A stretch of 64,000 nucleotides of DNA, from contig NZ_QGTJ01000004.1 of NCBI RefSeq assembly GCF_003182095.1, positions 124,001-188,000 of the forward strand, read 5' to 3'. Every line of letters begins with the position of its first letter. Within the stretch, counting starts at the first letter, position 1. The notes under the pieces were generated by a model, which ran no database searches, was not told the origin of the DNA, and saw only the letters and a program-made list of their open reading frames with translations. Shown in pieces: positions 18,492-26,351 of this stretch. This DNA comes from Plasticicumulans acidivorans. Its GTDB lineage: Bacteria > Pseudomonadota > Gammaproteobacteria > Competibacterales > Competibacteraceae. Both the position numbers and the translations under genes were made by a program.

Positions 18492-18514
18492 CGGTTTACG
18501 CTGCCGGCTTTTTT
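18482..18514 (+). terminator. Intrinsic terminator before the RlmI-like gene
   Basis: GCCGGC (18482-18487) pairs with GCCGGC (18503-18508), with extra pairing possible toward the loop, and is followed at once by six T residues (18509-18514). No plus-strand gene ends here: the upstream genes on both sides run on the minus strand. It therefore acts either on a short leader transcript or as an attenuator of the downstream methyltransferase. Confidence 0.55.
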
Positions 18515-18587
18515 CGTTCGCCGCCGTTCGCCAAAGCGCCGTGCATCATGCCGGCAGGCGGGGACAGTCCGTTGTCGGAGCCGAGTC

Positions 18588-19796
18588 ATGAGTTTGTCGT
18601 CCACCCCCAGTTTTGCCCCCCTGCGCTTGAAAAAGAACGAGGAGCGCCGCCTGCGTGCCGGCCACCTCTGGGTCTACAGCAATGAAGTGGACACGGCGGT
18701 GACGCCACTTGCCGGCTTCGAGCCGGGGCAGCCGGTGGAGGTGCAGGCACATAACGGCAAGCCGCTCGGTACCGGCTACATCAATCCGCATTCGCTGATT
18801 TGCGCCCGCCTAGTCAGCCGCGATCCTGCGCATCCGTTGTCGGATTCGCTGCTGGTGCATCGTCTGAAAGTTGCTCTCGGCCTGCGCGAGCGTCTGTATC
18901 CGGGGCCGTTCTATCGCCTGGTGCACGGCGAGGGTGATGGCCTGCCGGGACTGATCGTCGACCGCTTCGGCGATGTCGTCGTCGTGCAGATCACCACCGC
19001 CGGCATGGAGCGGATGAAGGATGGCGTCATCGCCGCGCTCGACAAGGTTCTCAAGCCTGTCGGCATCCTGCTGCGCAACGACACCGCCAGCCGCAAGCTC
19101 GAAGAGCTCGACAGCTACGTCGAGCCGATCGGCCAGGTGCCGGAGGTGATCGAGCTGAGCGAAAACGGTGTGCGTCATCTGGCGCCGCTGCTCGGCGGCC
19201 AGAAGACCGGCTGGTTCTACGATCAGCAGGACAATCGCGCGCGCATGTTCAAGTACGTGCGCGGCGCGCGCGTGCTCGACGTGTTCAGCTACGTCGGCGG
19301 CTGGGGCATCCAGGCGGCCATGCACGGCGCCGAGTCGGTGATGTGCATCGACAGCTCGGCGCCGGCGCTGGAGCACGCGCATGCCGCGGCCGAACTCAAC
19401 GGCATCGCCGAGCGCTTCAGCTCGCTGGAAGGCGATGCCTTCGAGGCGCTGAAAGCGCTGCGTCAGGAGCGCGAACGCTTCGATGTCATCGTCTGTGATC
19501 CGCCGGCCTTCGTGAAGCGGCGCAAGGATTTCAAGGAAGGTGCGCTCGCTTACCGTCGCATCAACGAGCTGGCGATGAGTCTGCTGGAGCGTGACGGCAT
19601 CCTGATTTCCTGCTCGTGCTCGCACCACATGGCGCGTGAGTCACTGGCCGAAACGCTGCTCGCCGCCTCGCGCCATCTCGATCGCTCGCTGGTATTCCTG
19701 GAGCAGGGACGGCAGGGGCCGGATCACCCGGTGCCGCCGGCGATCCCGGAGACCGAATACCTGAAAGCCTTCTTCAGCCGCGTGCTGCCAGCCTGA
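18588..19796 (+). CDS. rlmI: 23S rRNA (cytosine-C5) methyltransferase, RlmI-like
   Basis: A 402-residue SAM-dependent methyltransferase. An N-terminal PUA-type domain (about 1-80, around RRLRAGHLWVYSNEV) is followed by an RlmI-like linker domain. The Rossmann domain has the SAM motif LDVFSYVGGWGIQAA (about 228-242), CDPPAFVKRRKDF (about 303-315) and SCSCSHH near 345, the last holding the catalytic cysteine. The family methylates C1962 of 23S rRNA in E. coli. It is followed by thyA after 9 bases. The exact target nucleotide is inferred from the family. Confidence 0.9.
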   Translation: MSLSSTPSFAPLRLKKNEERRLRAGHLWVYSNEVDTAVTPLAGFEPGQPVEVQAHNGKPLGTGYINPHSLICARLVSRDPAHPLSDSLLVHRLKVALGLRERLYPGPFYRLVHGEGDGLPGLIVDRFGDVVVVQITTAGMERMKDGVIAALDKVLKPVGILLRNDTASRKLEELDSYVEPIGQVPEVIELSENGVRHLAPLLGGQKTGWFYDQQDNRARMFKYVRGARVLDVFSYVGGWGIQAAMHGAESVMCIDSSAPALEHAHAAAELNGIAERFSSLEGDAFEALKALRQERERFDVIVCDPPAFVKRRKDFKEGALAYRRINELAMSLLERDGILISCSCSHHMARESLAETLLAASRHLDRSLVFLEQGRQGPDHPVPPAIPETEYLKAFFSRVLPA

Positions 19797-19805
19797 GAGA
19801 CGCTC

Positions 19806-20600
19806 ATGCGCCAGTACCTCGAACTGCTGCGTCAGGTCTGCGAGCACGGTACCGACAAGGCTGACCGCACCGGTACCGGCACGCGCTCGCTGTTCGGCCA
19901 TCAGATGCGCTTCGATCTTGCTGCCGGCTTCCCGCTGGTGACGACGAAGAAGGTGCACATGAAGTCGATCGTCGTCGAGCTGCTGTGGTTTCTGCGCGGC
20001 GACACCAACATCGGCTACCTGCACCAGCACGGCGTCAGCATCTGGGACGAATGGGCCGATGCCAGCGGCGATCTCGGCCCGGTCTACGGCGCGCAGTGGC
20101 GCAGCTGGCCGACGGCCGACGGTCGCCATGTCGACCAGATCGCCGAGGTCGTCAGCCAGCTGAAAAACACCCCGGATTCGCGGCGCATCATCGTCAGTGC
20201 CTGGAACGTCGGCGAGCTGGAGCACATGGCCCTGCCGCCGTGCCACGCGCTGTTCCAGTTCTACGTAGCCGACGGCCGCCTGTCCTGTCAGCTCTATCAG
20301 CGCTCGGCGGATCTGTTCCTCGGTGTGCCGTTCAACATCGCCAGCTACGCGCTGCTGACGCTGCTGCTGGCGCAGGTCTGCGGCTACACGCCCGGCGAGT
20401 TCATCTGGACCGGTGGTGACTGCCACATCTACTCGAACCACTCCGAGCAGGTGAGCACCCAGCTGGCACGCGAGCCCCGCGCGTTGCCCCGCGTGGTCCT
20501 GAACCCTGACGTCCGTGACCTGTTTGCGTTCACGCCGGACGACATCCGGCTCGAAGACTACGATCCGCACCCGCTGATCAGGGCGCCCGTCGCGGTTTAG
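19806..20600 (+). CDS. thyA: Thymidylate synthase
   Basis: ThyA methylates dUMP to dTMP with methylenetetrahydrofolate. The 264-residue length equals the E. coli enzyme. The catalytic cysteine is Cys146 in [10 protein letters not shown], with the dUMP-binding [16 protein letters not shown] and the DRTGTGT arginine loop near residue 20. The translation continues normally to the terminal APVAV. It lies in the same direction as the RlmI-like gene, and folA (the partner enzyme that regenerates tetrahydrofolate) is about 2 kb away on the opposite strand. Confidence 0.98.
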   Translation: MRQYLELLRQVCEHGTDKADRTGTGTRSLFGHQMRFDLAAGFPLVTTKKVHMKSIVVELLWFLRGDTNIGYLHQHGVSIWDEWADASGDLGPVYGAQWRSWPTADGRHVDQIAEVVSQLKNTPDSRRIIVSAWNVGELEHMALPPCHALFQFYVADGRLSCQLYQRSADLFLGVPFNIASYALLTLLLAQVCGYTPGEFIWTGGDCHIYSNHSEQVSTQLAREPRALPRVVLNPDVRDLFAFTPDDIRLEDYDPHPLIRAPVAV

Positions 20601-20611
20601 CGCCGGGGCTG

Positions 20612-20642
20612 CTCGCGGCAGATGCATTGCACCTGCCGCGAG
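20612..20642. terminator. 10-bp stem-loop in the convergent thyA / exported-protein gap
   Basis: CTCGCGGCAG (20612-20621) and CTGCCGCGAG (20633-20642) form a perfect 10-bp stem with an 11-base loop. No T-tract follows on either strand, so it is not a classic intrinsic terminator. Its place between two convergent genes suggests a transcript-end or bidirectional boundary element. Confidence 0.4.
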
Positions 20643-20724
20643 TGCCTGGCTGCAACGGCCGCCGCCGCATCGCCGAAGCGACGTTCACCCGGGGTGACGA
20701 TCGCTGCGGCGAGGTTGGCGGCGC

Positions 20725-21192
20725 TTAGTACGGTGCGGTGACGACGATGTACTGCGTGCCCTGCGGCTGGTACCAGACGCTGCCGCACTGCTGATAGAAC
20801 ATGCCACGGTAATTGATCGGCACACAGCTCGGCGGCAGGGTGCGCACGATCGAGCCGATGACTGCCGACGTGACGGCGACCGTCGCGGTGACCGCGGCGG
20901 CCGTGGCGACCGGGTGGTAATCGTAGTCCCAGCCGCCATGGCAGCAGCCGCCGCGATTGTCGACATGCACGTCGCGGTTGACGTTGACATTGCGGTTGAT
21001 GTTGACGTTGTTGACGCTGGTGCCGCGCACGCTGTTGACGCGCATGTCGCGCATGCCGTCATTGGCGCGCATCCCGCCGCCGCCGTTGAAACGGCCGCCT
21101 CCACGTGCCTCCGCCACCGGCGCCAGCGCGACACCGCTCAGTGTGAAAACCGCCAGCGCGGCCGCCAGTGTCCTGCCGAAAGAAGCTTTCAT
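20725..21192 (-). CDS. Exported hypothetical protein (Asn/Val-rich)
   Basis: A 155-residue protein with a clear signal peptide (about residues 1-29, ending VAEARG). A Gly/Arg/Asn-rich stretch follows, then an alternating Asn/Val repeat (about 60-79), a Cys-Cys pair near 82, a hydrophobic segment (about 94-114), and a C-terminal part with two further cysteines around PSCVPINYRGMFYQQCGS. I do not recognise a characterised family. It lies 12 bases after the DUF2092 gene with a good GGGAG site, so the two are probably co-expressed in the periplasm or outer membrane. Confidence 0.75.
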   Translation of the reverse strand: MKASFGRTLAAALAVFTLSGVALAPVAEARGGGRFNGGGGMRANDGMRDMRVNSVRGTSVNNVNINRNVNVNRDVHVDNRGGCCHGGWDYDYHPVATAAAVTATVAVTSAVIGSIVRTLPPSCVPINYRGMFYQQCGSVWYQPQGTQYIVVTAPY

Positions 21193-21204
21193 GTGGGCGC
21201 TCCC

Positions 21205-21984
21205 TTATTGTTTGTCCACGGTGTGGAATTCGACAGCGACCCCGTCCTTCGGTGGTTTGAAGGTGAACTCGGTCTCCTTGAACGTCGGCTTCAGGTTCCA
21301 TTCGATCAGCGATACCGACTGCGGGCGTGCCTCGTCGGCACGGTTGGTGATCACCAGCTTGCGCGGCAGCGGCTTGTCACCGTTCAGGATCCAGATCTGC
21401 CAGTCGATGTCGCCCTGGCGAAAGGCATAGTGGTCGCAGAGATCGTCGCCGATGAAATCCTGGCCGGCGTTCATCGCCGATTCGATGCCATCGGTCGGCG
21501 CCGCCTCGGTCCCCCAGAGGAACAGATCGGACAACGGAAGCTCGATGCCGTAGCGCTGTTCCATCTTGCTCACCAGCGTCGCCAGCGTGCCGCTGAATTC
21601 AGCCGTCGAGTAGTACTTCTGCTGCGGCGCGTAGAGCGTGACCTGCTTGCCGTCATAGAAGATCTCACGCTGCGAGCGCGCGGTGGCGAGGTTCGCGTAC
21701 AGTTTGTCGGGCCGCACGACGTCGATGTCGGCATGCGCCTCGTGCTGCAGTTTCTGCCCGTCGGCGAGGACCCGCTCGCCGGTGAGCGAGTTGGTGATCT
21801 GGAAGCGTTTCAGCGTCTGCAGAAAGGCACCCATGTTCTTGAGCGCCTTGATCGAGGCAGGATCGACGGCATTCTCCATCGCCGGTTGCTGCGGCGCTGC
21901 CGGTGCCGTGTCTTCGGCGTGACCGGCAGAGGCCGTGAGCGCCAGGGCCAGCCACAGCGCTGTGACAAGTGTCTTGGTGTTCAT
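21205..21984 (-). CDS. DUF2092 family periplasmic protein
   Basis: A 259-residue exported protein starting MNTKTLVTALWLALALTASA with a signal peptide cleaved near AGHA-ED. The middle resembles the DUF2092 family: FEADV-type strands such as LQHEAHADIDVVRPDKLYAN, followed by FYDGKQVTLYAPQQKYYS and a late YAFRQGDIDWQIWIL. The overall pattern is reminiscent of LolA/LppX-like lipid-binding half-barrels, which is inference. The function is unknown. Start ATG 21984 was chosen for the signal peptide; a longer in-frame extension upstream has no such character. It leads a two-gene unit with the next exported protein. Confidence 0.8.
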   Translation of the reverse strand: MNTKTLVTALWLALALTASAGHAEDTAPAAPQQPAMENAVDPASIKALKNMGAFLQTLKRFQITNSLTGERVLADGQKLQHEAHADIDVVRPDKLYANLATARSQREIFYDGKQVTLYAPQQKYYSTAEFSGTLATLVSKMEQRYGIELPLSDLFLWGTEAAPTDGIESAMNAGQDFIGDDLCDHYAFRQGDIDWQIWILNGDKPLPRKLVITNRADEARPQSVSLIEWNLKPTFKETEFTFKPPKDGVAVEFHTVDKQ

Positions 21985-22471
21985 CACGTTGCTCAACTTG
22001 ATGTCCCTTTGATGGCAAGCCATTGAATGGCAAAACGCCCGCGCAGTGTCCCGTGCAGACATGACAGTCGGTTCGTCCGTTGGACTGAAACCGTGGCAGC
22101 TTTTGACAGTGCTTCGCTTTCGATCACGCCAAGTGCCTCAAGCGCCGAGCCGCCACTTACCCGCCACGTTGACCAGCCAGCAGCCGTCGCGGCGTGCCGG
22201 TGCATGGTGTTGGCTGGCATTGATCGACGGACGACGTCGGCCCGACCGCAGTGAGTGTAGGTGCCTGGTTCTGCCGCGTTCCCTGATCTGCTGCAATTAC
22301 AGGGACTGATCATCGAGGCGGTGGTCGCGCGGGGACGGCGCGCGCCGGTCGGGTCGGCGCTTGCATGCGCCCTGCGATTGCCGCGGGCGCCTGAGCGATG
22401 GCGACGGGCATCGATGCACGCGCCGCGGGAGTGCCGGGGGCAGGTGTACCGGGACGGCGTCGGGCGGTGCC
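21985..22471. other. 487-base gap upstream of the DUF2092 gene and downstream of folA
   Basis: No coding sequence, RNA gene or terminator with a T-tract is convincing here. It should hold the promoter of the DUF2092 unit. A 13-base palindrome GCCATTGAATGGC is at 22019-22031, about 35 bases before the DUF2092 start. A weak 6-bp inverted repeat, TCCCTG/CAGGGA, is at 22280-22305. Short frames on both strands look like non-coding GC-rich sequence. Confidence 0.5.
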
Positions 22472-22969
22472 TCATGCCGCTCGGGGCAGGCGCTCCAACG
22501 TCACGAAGTCGAATGCTGCTGCGTGTCGAGCATCGGCTGGGTGGTGCTCGCGGTGGGTTTCGCACCACTGGGTTTTATCGAGCAGCGGGAAATACACGTC
22601 GCCGGCCGGTGCAGCGTCGACCTCGGTCAGATACAGCCGCTGGGCGTGCGGCAGGCCGAGGGCGAACAGCTCGGCACCGCCGATCAGCATGACTTCGTTG
22701 GCCTCATGCGCCAGCATCAGCGCTGCATCGAGCGAGCCGACGACGCTTGCGCCGACGGCGCTGAACGCCGGGTTGCGGCTGACGACGATGTTGTGCCGTC
22801 CCGGCAGCGGCCGGCCGAGTGATTCCCAGGTCTTGCGCCCCATGACGATCGGCTTGCCGAGCGTCAGGCGTTTGAAGTGCGCCAGATCGTCCGGCAGTCG
22901 CCAGGGCAGGTCGTTGTCGCGGCCGATGACACCGTTGCGGCCGGCGGCGACGATCATCGACAACGACAC
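22472..22969 (-). CDS. folA: Dihydrofolate reductase
   Basis: FolA reduces dihydrofolate with NADPH. The product is 165 residues from the GTG at 22969 (VSLSMIVAAGRNGVIG) or 161 from the ATG at 22957. The GTG gives the usual family N-terminus and lies just after the stop of the Lrp-like gene, so it was preferred. Motifs include GVIGRDNDLPWRLPDDLAHF with the active-site acid, VMGRKTWESLGRPLPGR, and the GGAELF nucleotide-binding turn. It pairs functionally with thyA nearby. Confidence 0.95.
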   Translation of the reverse strand: MSLSMIVAAGRNGVIGRDNDLPWRLPDDLAHFKRLTLGKPIVMGRKTWESLGRPLPGRHNIVVSRNPAFSAVGASVVGSLDAALMLAHEANEVMLIGGAELFALGLPHAQRLYLTEVDAAPAGDVYFPLLDKTQWCETHREHHPADARHAAAFDFVTLERLPRAA

Positions 22970-22973
22970 GGTT

Positions 22974-23267
22974 TCAGCCCGCTTCTTCGTTGCCGATTGC
23001 GAACATGTCGTCGAGATCGTGCTTGGAGTGCACGCGAAACGCGACGTGGGTCTGTGAGTCGCGAATGCCGTCGACCTTGAGCATGTGGTGCGTGACGACG
23101 TCGGCCAGTTCGTCGTTGCTGCCGACGCGGATGATCGCCGCCAGATCATGGATGCCGGCCAGCGAATAGACCTCGGTGATGCCGGGCAGCGCAGCGAGCG
23201 CTTCAGCGACTTCGTTGATGCGACCCTTCTCGGTGTTCAGCAGCACCAGTGCGGTGACCATTGTCAT
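22974..23267 (-). CDS. Stand-alone Lrp/AsnC ligand-binding domain protein
   Basis: A 97-residue protein that is only the RAM (regulation of amino acid metabolism) half of an Lrp/AsnC regulator, with no DNA-binding helix-turn-helix. Typical features are TALVLLNTEKGRINEVAEAL, ITEVYSLAGIHDLAAIIR and the VDGIRDSQTHVAF end. Such single-domain proteins form decamer-like rings and may bind amino acids or modulate full-length regulators. ATG 23267 follows GAGGAAGG closely; ATG 23261 is an alternative. It sits 20 bases after apaH and 4 bases before folA. Confidence 0.85.
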   Translation of the reverse strand: MTMVTALVLLNTEKGRINEVAEALAALPGITEVYSLAGIHDLAAIIRVGSNDELADVVTHHMLKVDGIRDSQTHVAFRVHSKHDLDDMFAIGNEEAG

Positions 23268-23287
23268 GCCTTCCTCGGAATCCGGTA

Positions 23288-24136
23288 TCAAATGCCTTTG
23301 TCGGCGTGATTCTTGACCTTGCGCATCGCCGCGCAGTCGACGCAGCACGGCGCTTCATTGGCATCGAGCCGCAGGGCCGTCAGATGCTGACCCCAGATGC
23401 AGCCCGAGTCGAGAGCATAGATGCCGGGCGCACGATAGTAGCCGAGTGCTGCCCAGTGGCCGGTGATGATGTTGAGGCTGGCATTGCGGCGCCAGCCGAT
23501 CTGGAACCAGGGCACCAGCCCGGCCGGCTGGCTGCCGGGCGGGCCTTTCTGATCGTGGCACAGCGAGCCGTCGGGGCCGACGAAGCGCATGCGCGTCATG
23601 GTGTTGACGATGCAGCGCAGGCGTTCGTGGCCCTGCAGCTCGTCGCGCCAGATACGCGGTTCCGAGCCGAACATGTGCGCGAGAAAGTCTTGCAGCCCGG
23701 GGCCGCGCAATACGGCTTCGACTTCACGGCCGCAGGCCAGCGCGGTGTCGAGATCCCACAAAGGCGACAGGCCGGCGTGCACCATCGTGTAGCCGAGTTT
23801 CGCATCGTGGTGAATCATCGGCAGACTGCGCACCCAATCGAGCAGCTCCTGCGCGTCCGGGGCGTCGAGTACGTCGTGGAAGGTGTCTTTCTTGCCCGGT
23901 TTGACGTGCCCGGCCGCCACGGCGAGCAGAGTCAGGTCGTGGTTGCCGAGCACGCTGATCGCCGCATCGCCCAGTTGGCGCACGAAGCGCAGCGTTTCGA
24001 CCGACTGCGGACCGCGGTTGACCAGATCGCCGGTCAGCCACAGGCGATCCTTCGCCGGGTCGAACTTCAGTTTGTCGAGCAGACGGCGCATGGGCTCGAA
24101 GCAGCCCTGCACGTCACCGATCGCGTAGACGGCCAT
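23288..24136 (-). CDS. apaH: Diadenosine tetraphosphatase, symmetrical (ApaH)
   Basis: ApaH splits Ap4A into two ADP and also removes Np4 caps from RNA. The 282-residue product has the metallophosphatase signature: AIGDVQGC near the start, LTGDLVNRGPQS (about 36-47), VLGNHD (about 62-67) and ITGHWAALG late in the protein. The start ATG 24136 (MAVYAIGDVQGC) is the family N-terminus, preferred over a longer frame. The C-terminus after GIYALDSGCIWGQHLTALRL contains an extra Cys-x-x-Cys (CCVDC). Confidence 0.95.
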   Translation of the reverse strand: MAVYAIGDVQGCFEPMRRLLDKLKFDPAKDRLWLTGDLVNRGPQSVETLRFVRQLGDAAISVLGNHDLTLLAVAAGHVKPGKKDTFHDVLDAPDAQELLDWVRSLPMIHHDAKLGYTMVHAGLSPLWDLDTALACGREVEAVLRGPGLQDFLAHMFGSEPRIWRDELQGHERLRCIVNTMTRMRFVGPDGSLCHDQKGPPGSQPAGLVPWFQIGWRRNASLNIITGHWAALGYYRAPGIYALDSGCIWGQHLTALRLDANEAPCCVDCAAMRKVKNHADKGI

Positions 24137-24164
24137 GGAAACGGACTCCGGAAGAGACGCAGGC

Positions 24165-24192
24165 AGCGAAGCGGCAGCGATGTCGCTTCGCT
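24165..24192 (-). terminator. Stem-loop directly after the methyltransferase stop codon
   Basis: AGCGAAGCG (24165-24173) and CGCTTCGCT (24184-24192) make a perfect 9-bp stem with a 10-base loop, abutting the TAA stop of the methyltransferase gene and 28 bases before the apaH start. No U-tract follows on the minus strand, so it is more likely an mRNA stability or partial-termination element than a full terminator. Confidence 0.4.
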
Positions 24193-24822
24193 TTATGTTG
24201 TGCTGCAGCATGCATCAGGCAGTTGTTCCTTTTCCAGTACGAAACGGCGAAACCAGCCACCGGCAAGCGCCGGGTCATCGTGCAGCACACGCAATTCCGG
24301 CGGTCGGATCGTTTCGAACACCACGTCGGTGTGGCTGGCGAAGCGCGCGAACAGCGGGCTGACCAGGCGGCGCAGCGGTGCGCGCTGGTTCGGGCGCAGA
24401 AACTTGTCGAGCAGCAGCAGCCGTCCGCCCGGCCGCAATACGCGTGCGACCTCGGCGAGGGCGCGGGCGGGGTCGGGTACCACGGCGATGATCAGATGCG
24501 CGACGACGGCATCGACGCTGGCGGCCGGCAGTTCGAGCGCCTGGGCATCGCCAACGGCGAGTTCGAGTCTGAGTTCGGCGCGGGCCGCCGCGCGCGGGCG
24601 GGCGCGTTCGAGCATCGCCGGCGTCAGGTCGATGCCGCGATAGAGCGGACCGGCGGGCAGCCATGGGATGTCGAGCCCGGTGCCGATGCCGAGGATCAGC
24701 ACCGAGCCGCCGGCCGGCACCGCGAGGCGGGCCAGACTGGCGCGGCGCGCCGGCTCGGTCGCCCGCGCCACGAGCCGGTCGTAGAGCGGAGCGAACAGCG
24801 TGTAGCTTGCCCGCAGGCTCAT
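24193..24822 (-). CDS. Class I SAM-dependent methyltransferase (UbiE/PEMT-like)
   Basis: A 209-residue methyltransferase. It has the SAM-binding glycine motif VLILGIGTGLDIPWLP (about 41-56), the acidic strand-2 end in GIDLTPAML, LAVGDAQALELP and the VLRPGGRLLLLDKF post-motif. The N-terminal FAPLYDRLV resembles PmtA-type phosphatidylethanolamine or UbiE-like methyltransferases, so a lipid or quinone substrate is possible, but this is inference. It is inserted between apaG (4-base gap) and apaH, which are usually adjacent. Confidence 0.82.
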   Translation of the reverse strand: MSLRASYTLFAPLYDRLVARATEPARRASLARLAVPAGGSVLILGIGTGLDIPWLPAGPLYRGIDLTPAMLERARPRAAARAELRLELAVGDAQALELPAASVDAVVAHLIIAVVPDPARALAEVARVLRPGGRLLLLDKFLRPNQRAPLRRLVSPLFARFASHTDVVFETIRPPELRVLHDDPALAGGWFRRFVLEKEQLPDACCSTT

Positions 24823-24826
24823 CGGT

Positions 24827-25213
24827 TCAGTGCAGCGTGCGCGGCACCGCCAGCGTGAACGGCTGGATCGGTGCGTCGAACTCGGTGCCGTCGTCGGCTC
24901 GCATGCGGTAGCTGCCCTGCATGCTGCCGACCGGTGTTTCGATCAGCGTACCGCTGGTGTAGCGGTAGGTTTCGCCAGGACGCAGATAGGGCTGCTCGCC
25001 GACGACGCCTTCACCGCGCACCTCGGTGGTCTTGCCGTGGGCATCGGTGATGATCCAGTGCCGGCTGAGCAGCCGGGCGGCGAGCGCCCCGCGGTTGACG
25101 ATGGTCACCGCGTAGGCGAAGGCGAAGCGCTCGGCATCGGGCATCGACTGCGCGGCGATGTATTGAGTCTGCACGTCGACGTGCACGTCATAACGCGGAT
25201 CGGACGCGGACAT
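24827..25213 (-). CDS. apaG: ApaG protein
   Basis: A 128-residue protein with the fibronectin-III-like ApaG fold: FAYAVTIVNRG, LLSRHWIITDAHGKTTEVRGEGVVGEQP and GSMQGSYRMRADDG are diagnostic. Mutants in Salmonella show cobalt and magnesium phenotypes, but the molecular role is not established. Start ATG 25213 (MSASDPRYDV) gives the family length; the longer in-frame extension overlaps the transaldolase gene and is a shadow. It is separated from tal by only 2 bases. Confidence 0.95.
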   Translation of the reverse strand: MSASDPRYDVHVDVQTQYIAAQSMPDAERFAFAYAVTIVNRGALAARLLSRHWIITDAHGKTTEVRGEGVVGEQPYLRPGETYRYTSGTLIETPVGSMQGSYRMRADDGTEFDAPIQPFTLAVPRTLH

Positions 25214-25215
25214 GG

Positions 25216-26322
25216 TCAGGCGCTGACGCTCTGTGCCTTCGCCTCGATGGCAGCCAGCAGCGTGGTGAAGGACTTGGCGAAGGCGGCGACACCGTCGGCT
25301 TCGAGCTGCGCGGTCACCGCGGCGAGGTCGATGCCGAGCTGCGGCAGGCGTTCGATCGCTGCGGCCGCGGCATCGATGTCGCGCGCCAGCGTCGGCGCGA
25401 CGATACCGTGGTCGCGGAAGGCGTCGTAAGTGGCCGGCGGCACGGTGTTGACGGTGTCCGGACCGATCAGCTCCTCGACGTAGAGCGTGTCGCGGTAGGC
25501 CGGATTCTTGGTGCTGGTGCTCGCCCACAGCAGCCGCTGCGGCCGTGCGCCGGCGGCTGCCAGCGGAGCAAACGCCTGGCCGAACAGGCGGGCGGCTTCG
25601 CGGTAGGCCAGTTTGGCGTTGGCGATGGCGATGCGGCCGACCAGCTCCGGGGCACGCTCGGCGAGCAGCGGATCGAGCGCCGAGTCGACGCGCGATACGA
25701 AGAAGCTCGCCACCGAGGCGATACGGTCGATCGGCTGGCCGCAATCGAGCCGGCGTGCCAGGCCGCGGCAGTAGGCCTCGGCGACCTCGATGTAGCGCTC
25801 GACGGCAAACAGCAGCGTGACGTTGATGTGGATGCCGTCGGCGATCAGCTCCTCGACCGCCGGCACCCCGGCACGGGTCGCCGGCACCTTGATCATGACG
25901 TTGGGTCGATCGAGGCGGGCGAACAGCTCGCGCGCTTCGCGCACCGTCGCCTGCGTATCGTCGGCCAGATCCGGTGAAACTTCGAGGCTGATGAAGCCGT
26001 CGCGGCCCTCGCTGGCGCGGTACACCGGCTGCAGCACATCGGCGGCGGCGCGGATATCGTCGATCGCCAGCTCGAAGAACAGCTCGCGGCTGTCGATCGC
26101 CGGGCGGCTGCCCAGCAGCTGGCGGATCGCGGTGTCGTAATCGTGGCTGCCGGCGATGGCTTTTTCGAAGATCGACGGGTTTGAGGTGACGCCGCGCAGG
26201 TCATCGTCCTCGACCAGCCGGCGCAGCTCGCCGCTCGCCAGCATCGCCCGCTGGATGTTGTCGTACCAGACGCTCTGGCCGCTCGCGTTCAGTTGCCGCA
26301 GGGGATTGTCCTGTACGCTCAT
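25216..26322 (-). CDS. tal: Transaldolase
   Basis: Transaldolase moves a three-carbon unit between sedoheptulose-7-P and glyceraldehyde-3-P in the pentose phosphate pathway. The 368-residue length and motifs such as [16 protein letters not shown] near the start and [15 protein letters not shown] around the Schiff-base lysine place it in the longer Tal subfamily found in cyanobacteria, actinobacteria and some proteobacteria. [13 protein letters not shown] is also characteristic. It is inserted between rsmA and apaG, which are adjacent in many relatives. Confidence 0.95.
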   Translation of the reverse strand: MSVQDNPLRQLNASGQSVWYDNIQRAMLASGELRRLVEDDDLRGVTSNPSIFEKAIAGSHDYDTAIRQLLGSRPAIDSRELFFELAIDDIRAAADVLQPVYRASEGRDGFISLEVSPDLADDTQATVREARELFARLDRPNVMIKVPATRAGVPAVEELIADGIHINVTLLFAVERYIEVAEAYCRGLARRLDCGQPIDRIASVASFFVSRVDSALDPLLAERAPELVGRIAIANAKLAYREAARLFGQAFAPLAAAGARPQRLLWASTSTKNPAYRDTLYVEELIGPDTVNTVPPATYDAFRDHGIVAPTLARDIDAAAAAIERLPQLGIDLAAVTAQLEADGVAAFAKSFTTLLAAIEAKAQSVSA

Positions 26323-26351
26323 CGACGTGTCCTCACAGTGCTAAAGCTGGG

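Noticed and set aside
18425..18685. 86-codon frame overlapping the RlmI-like gene start
   Set aside because: It runs out of frame into the methyltransferase and through the terminator; only the 11-codon ORF has a good ribosome-binding site.
22261..22692. 143-codon plus-strand frame near folA
   Set aside because: Half of it is antisense to folA and the rest is Arg/Gly/Pro-rich without domains.
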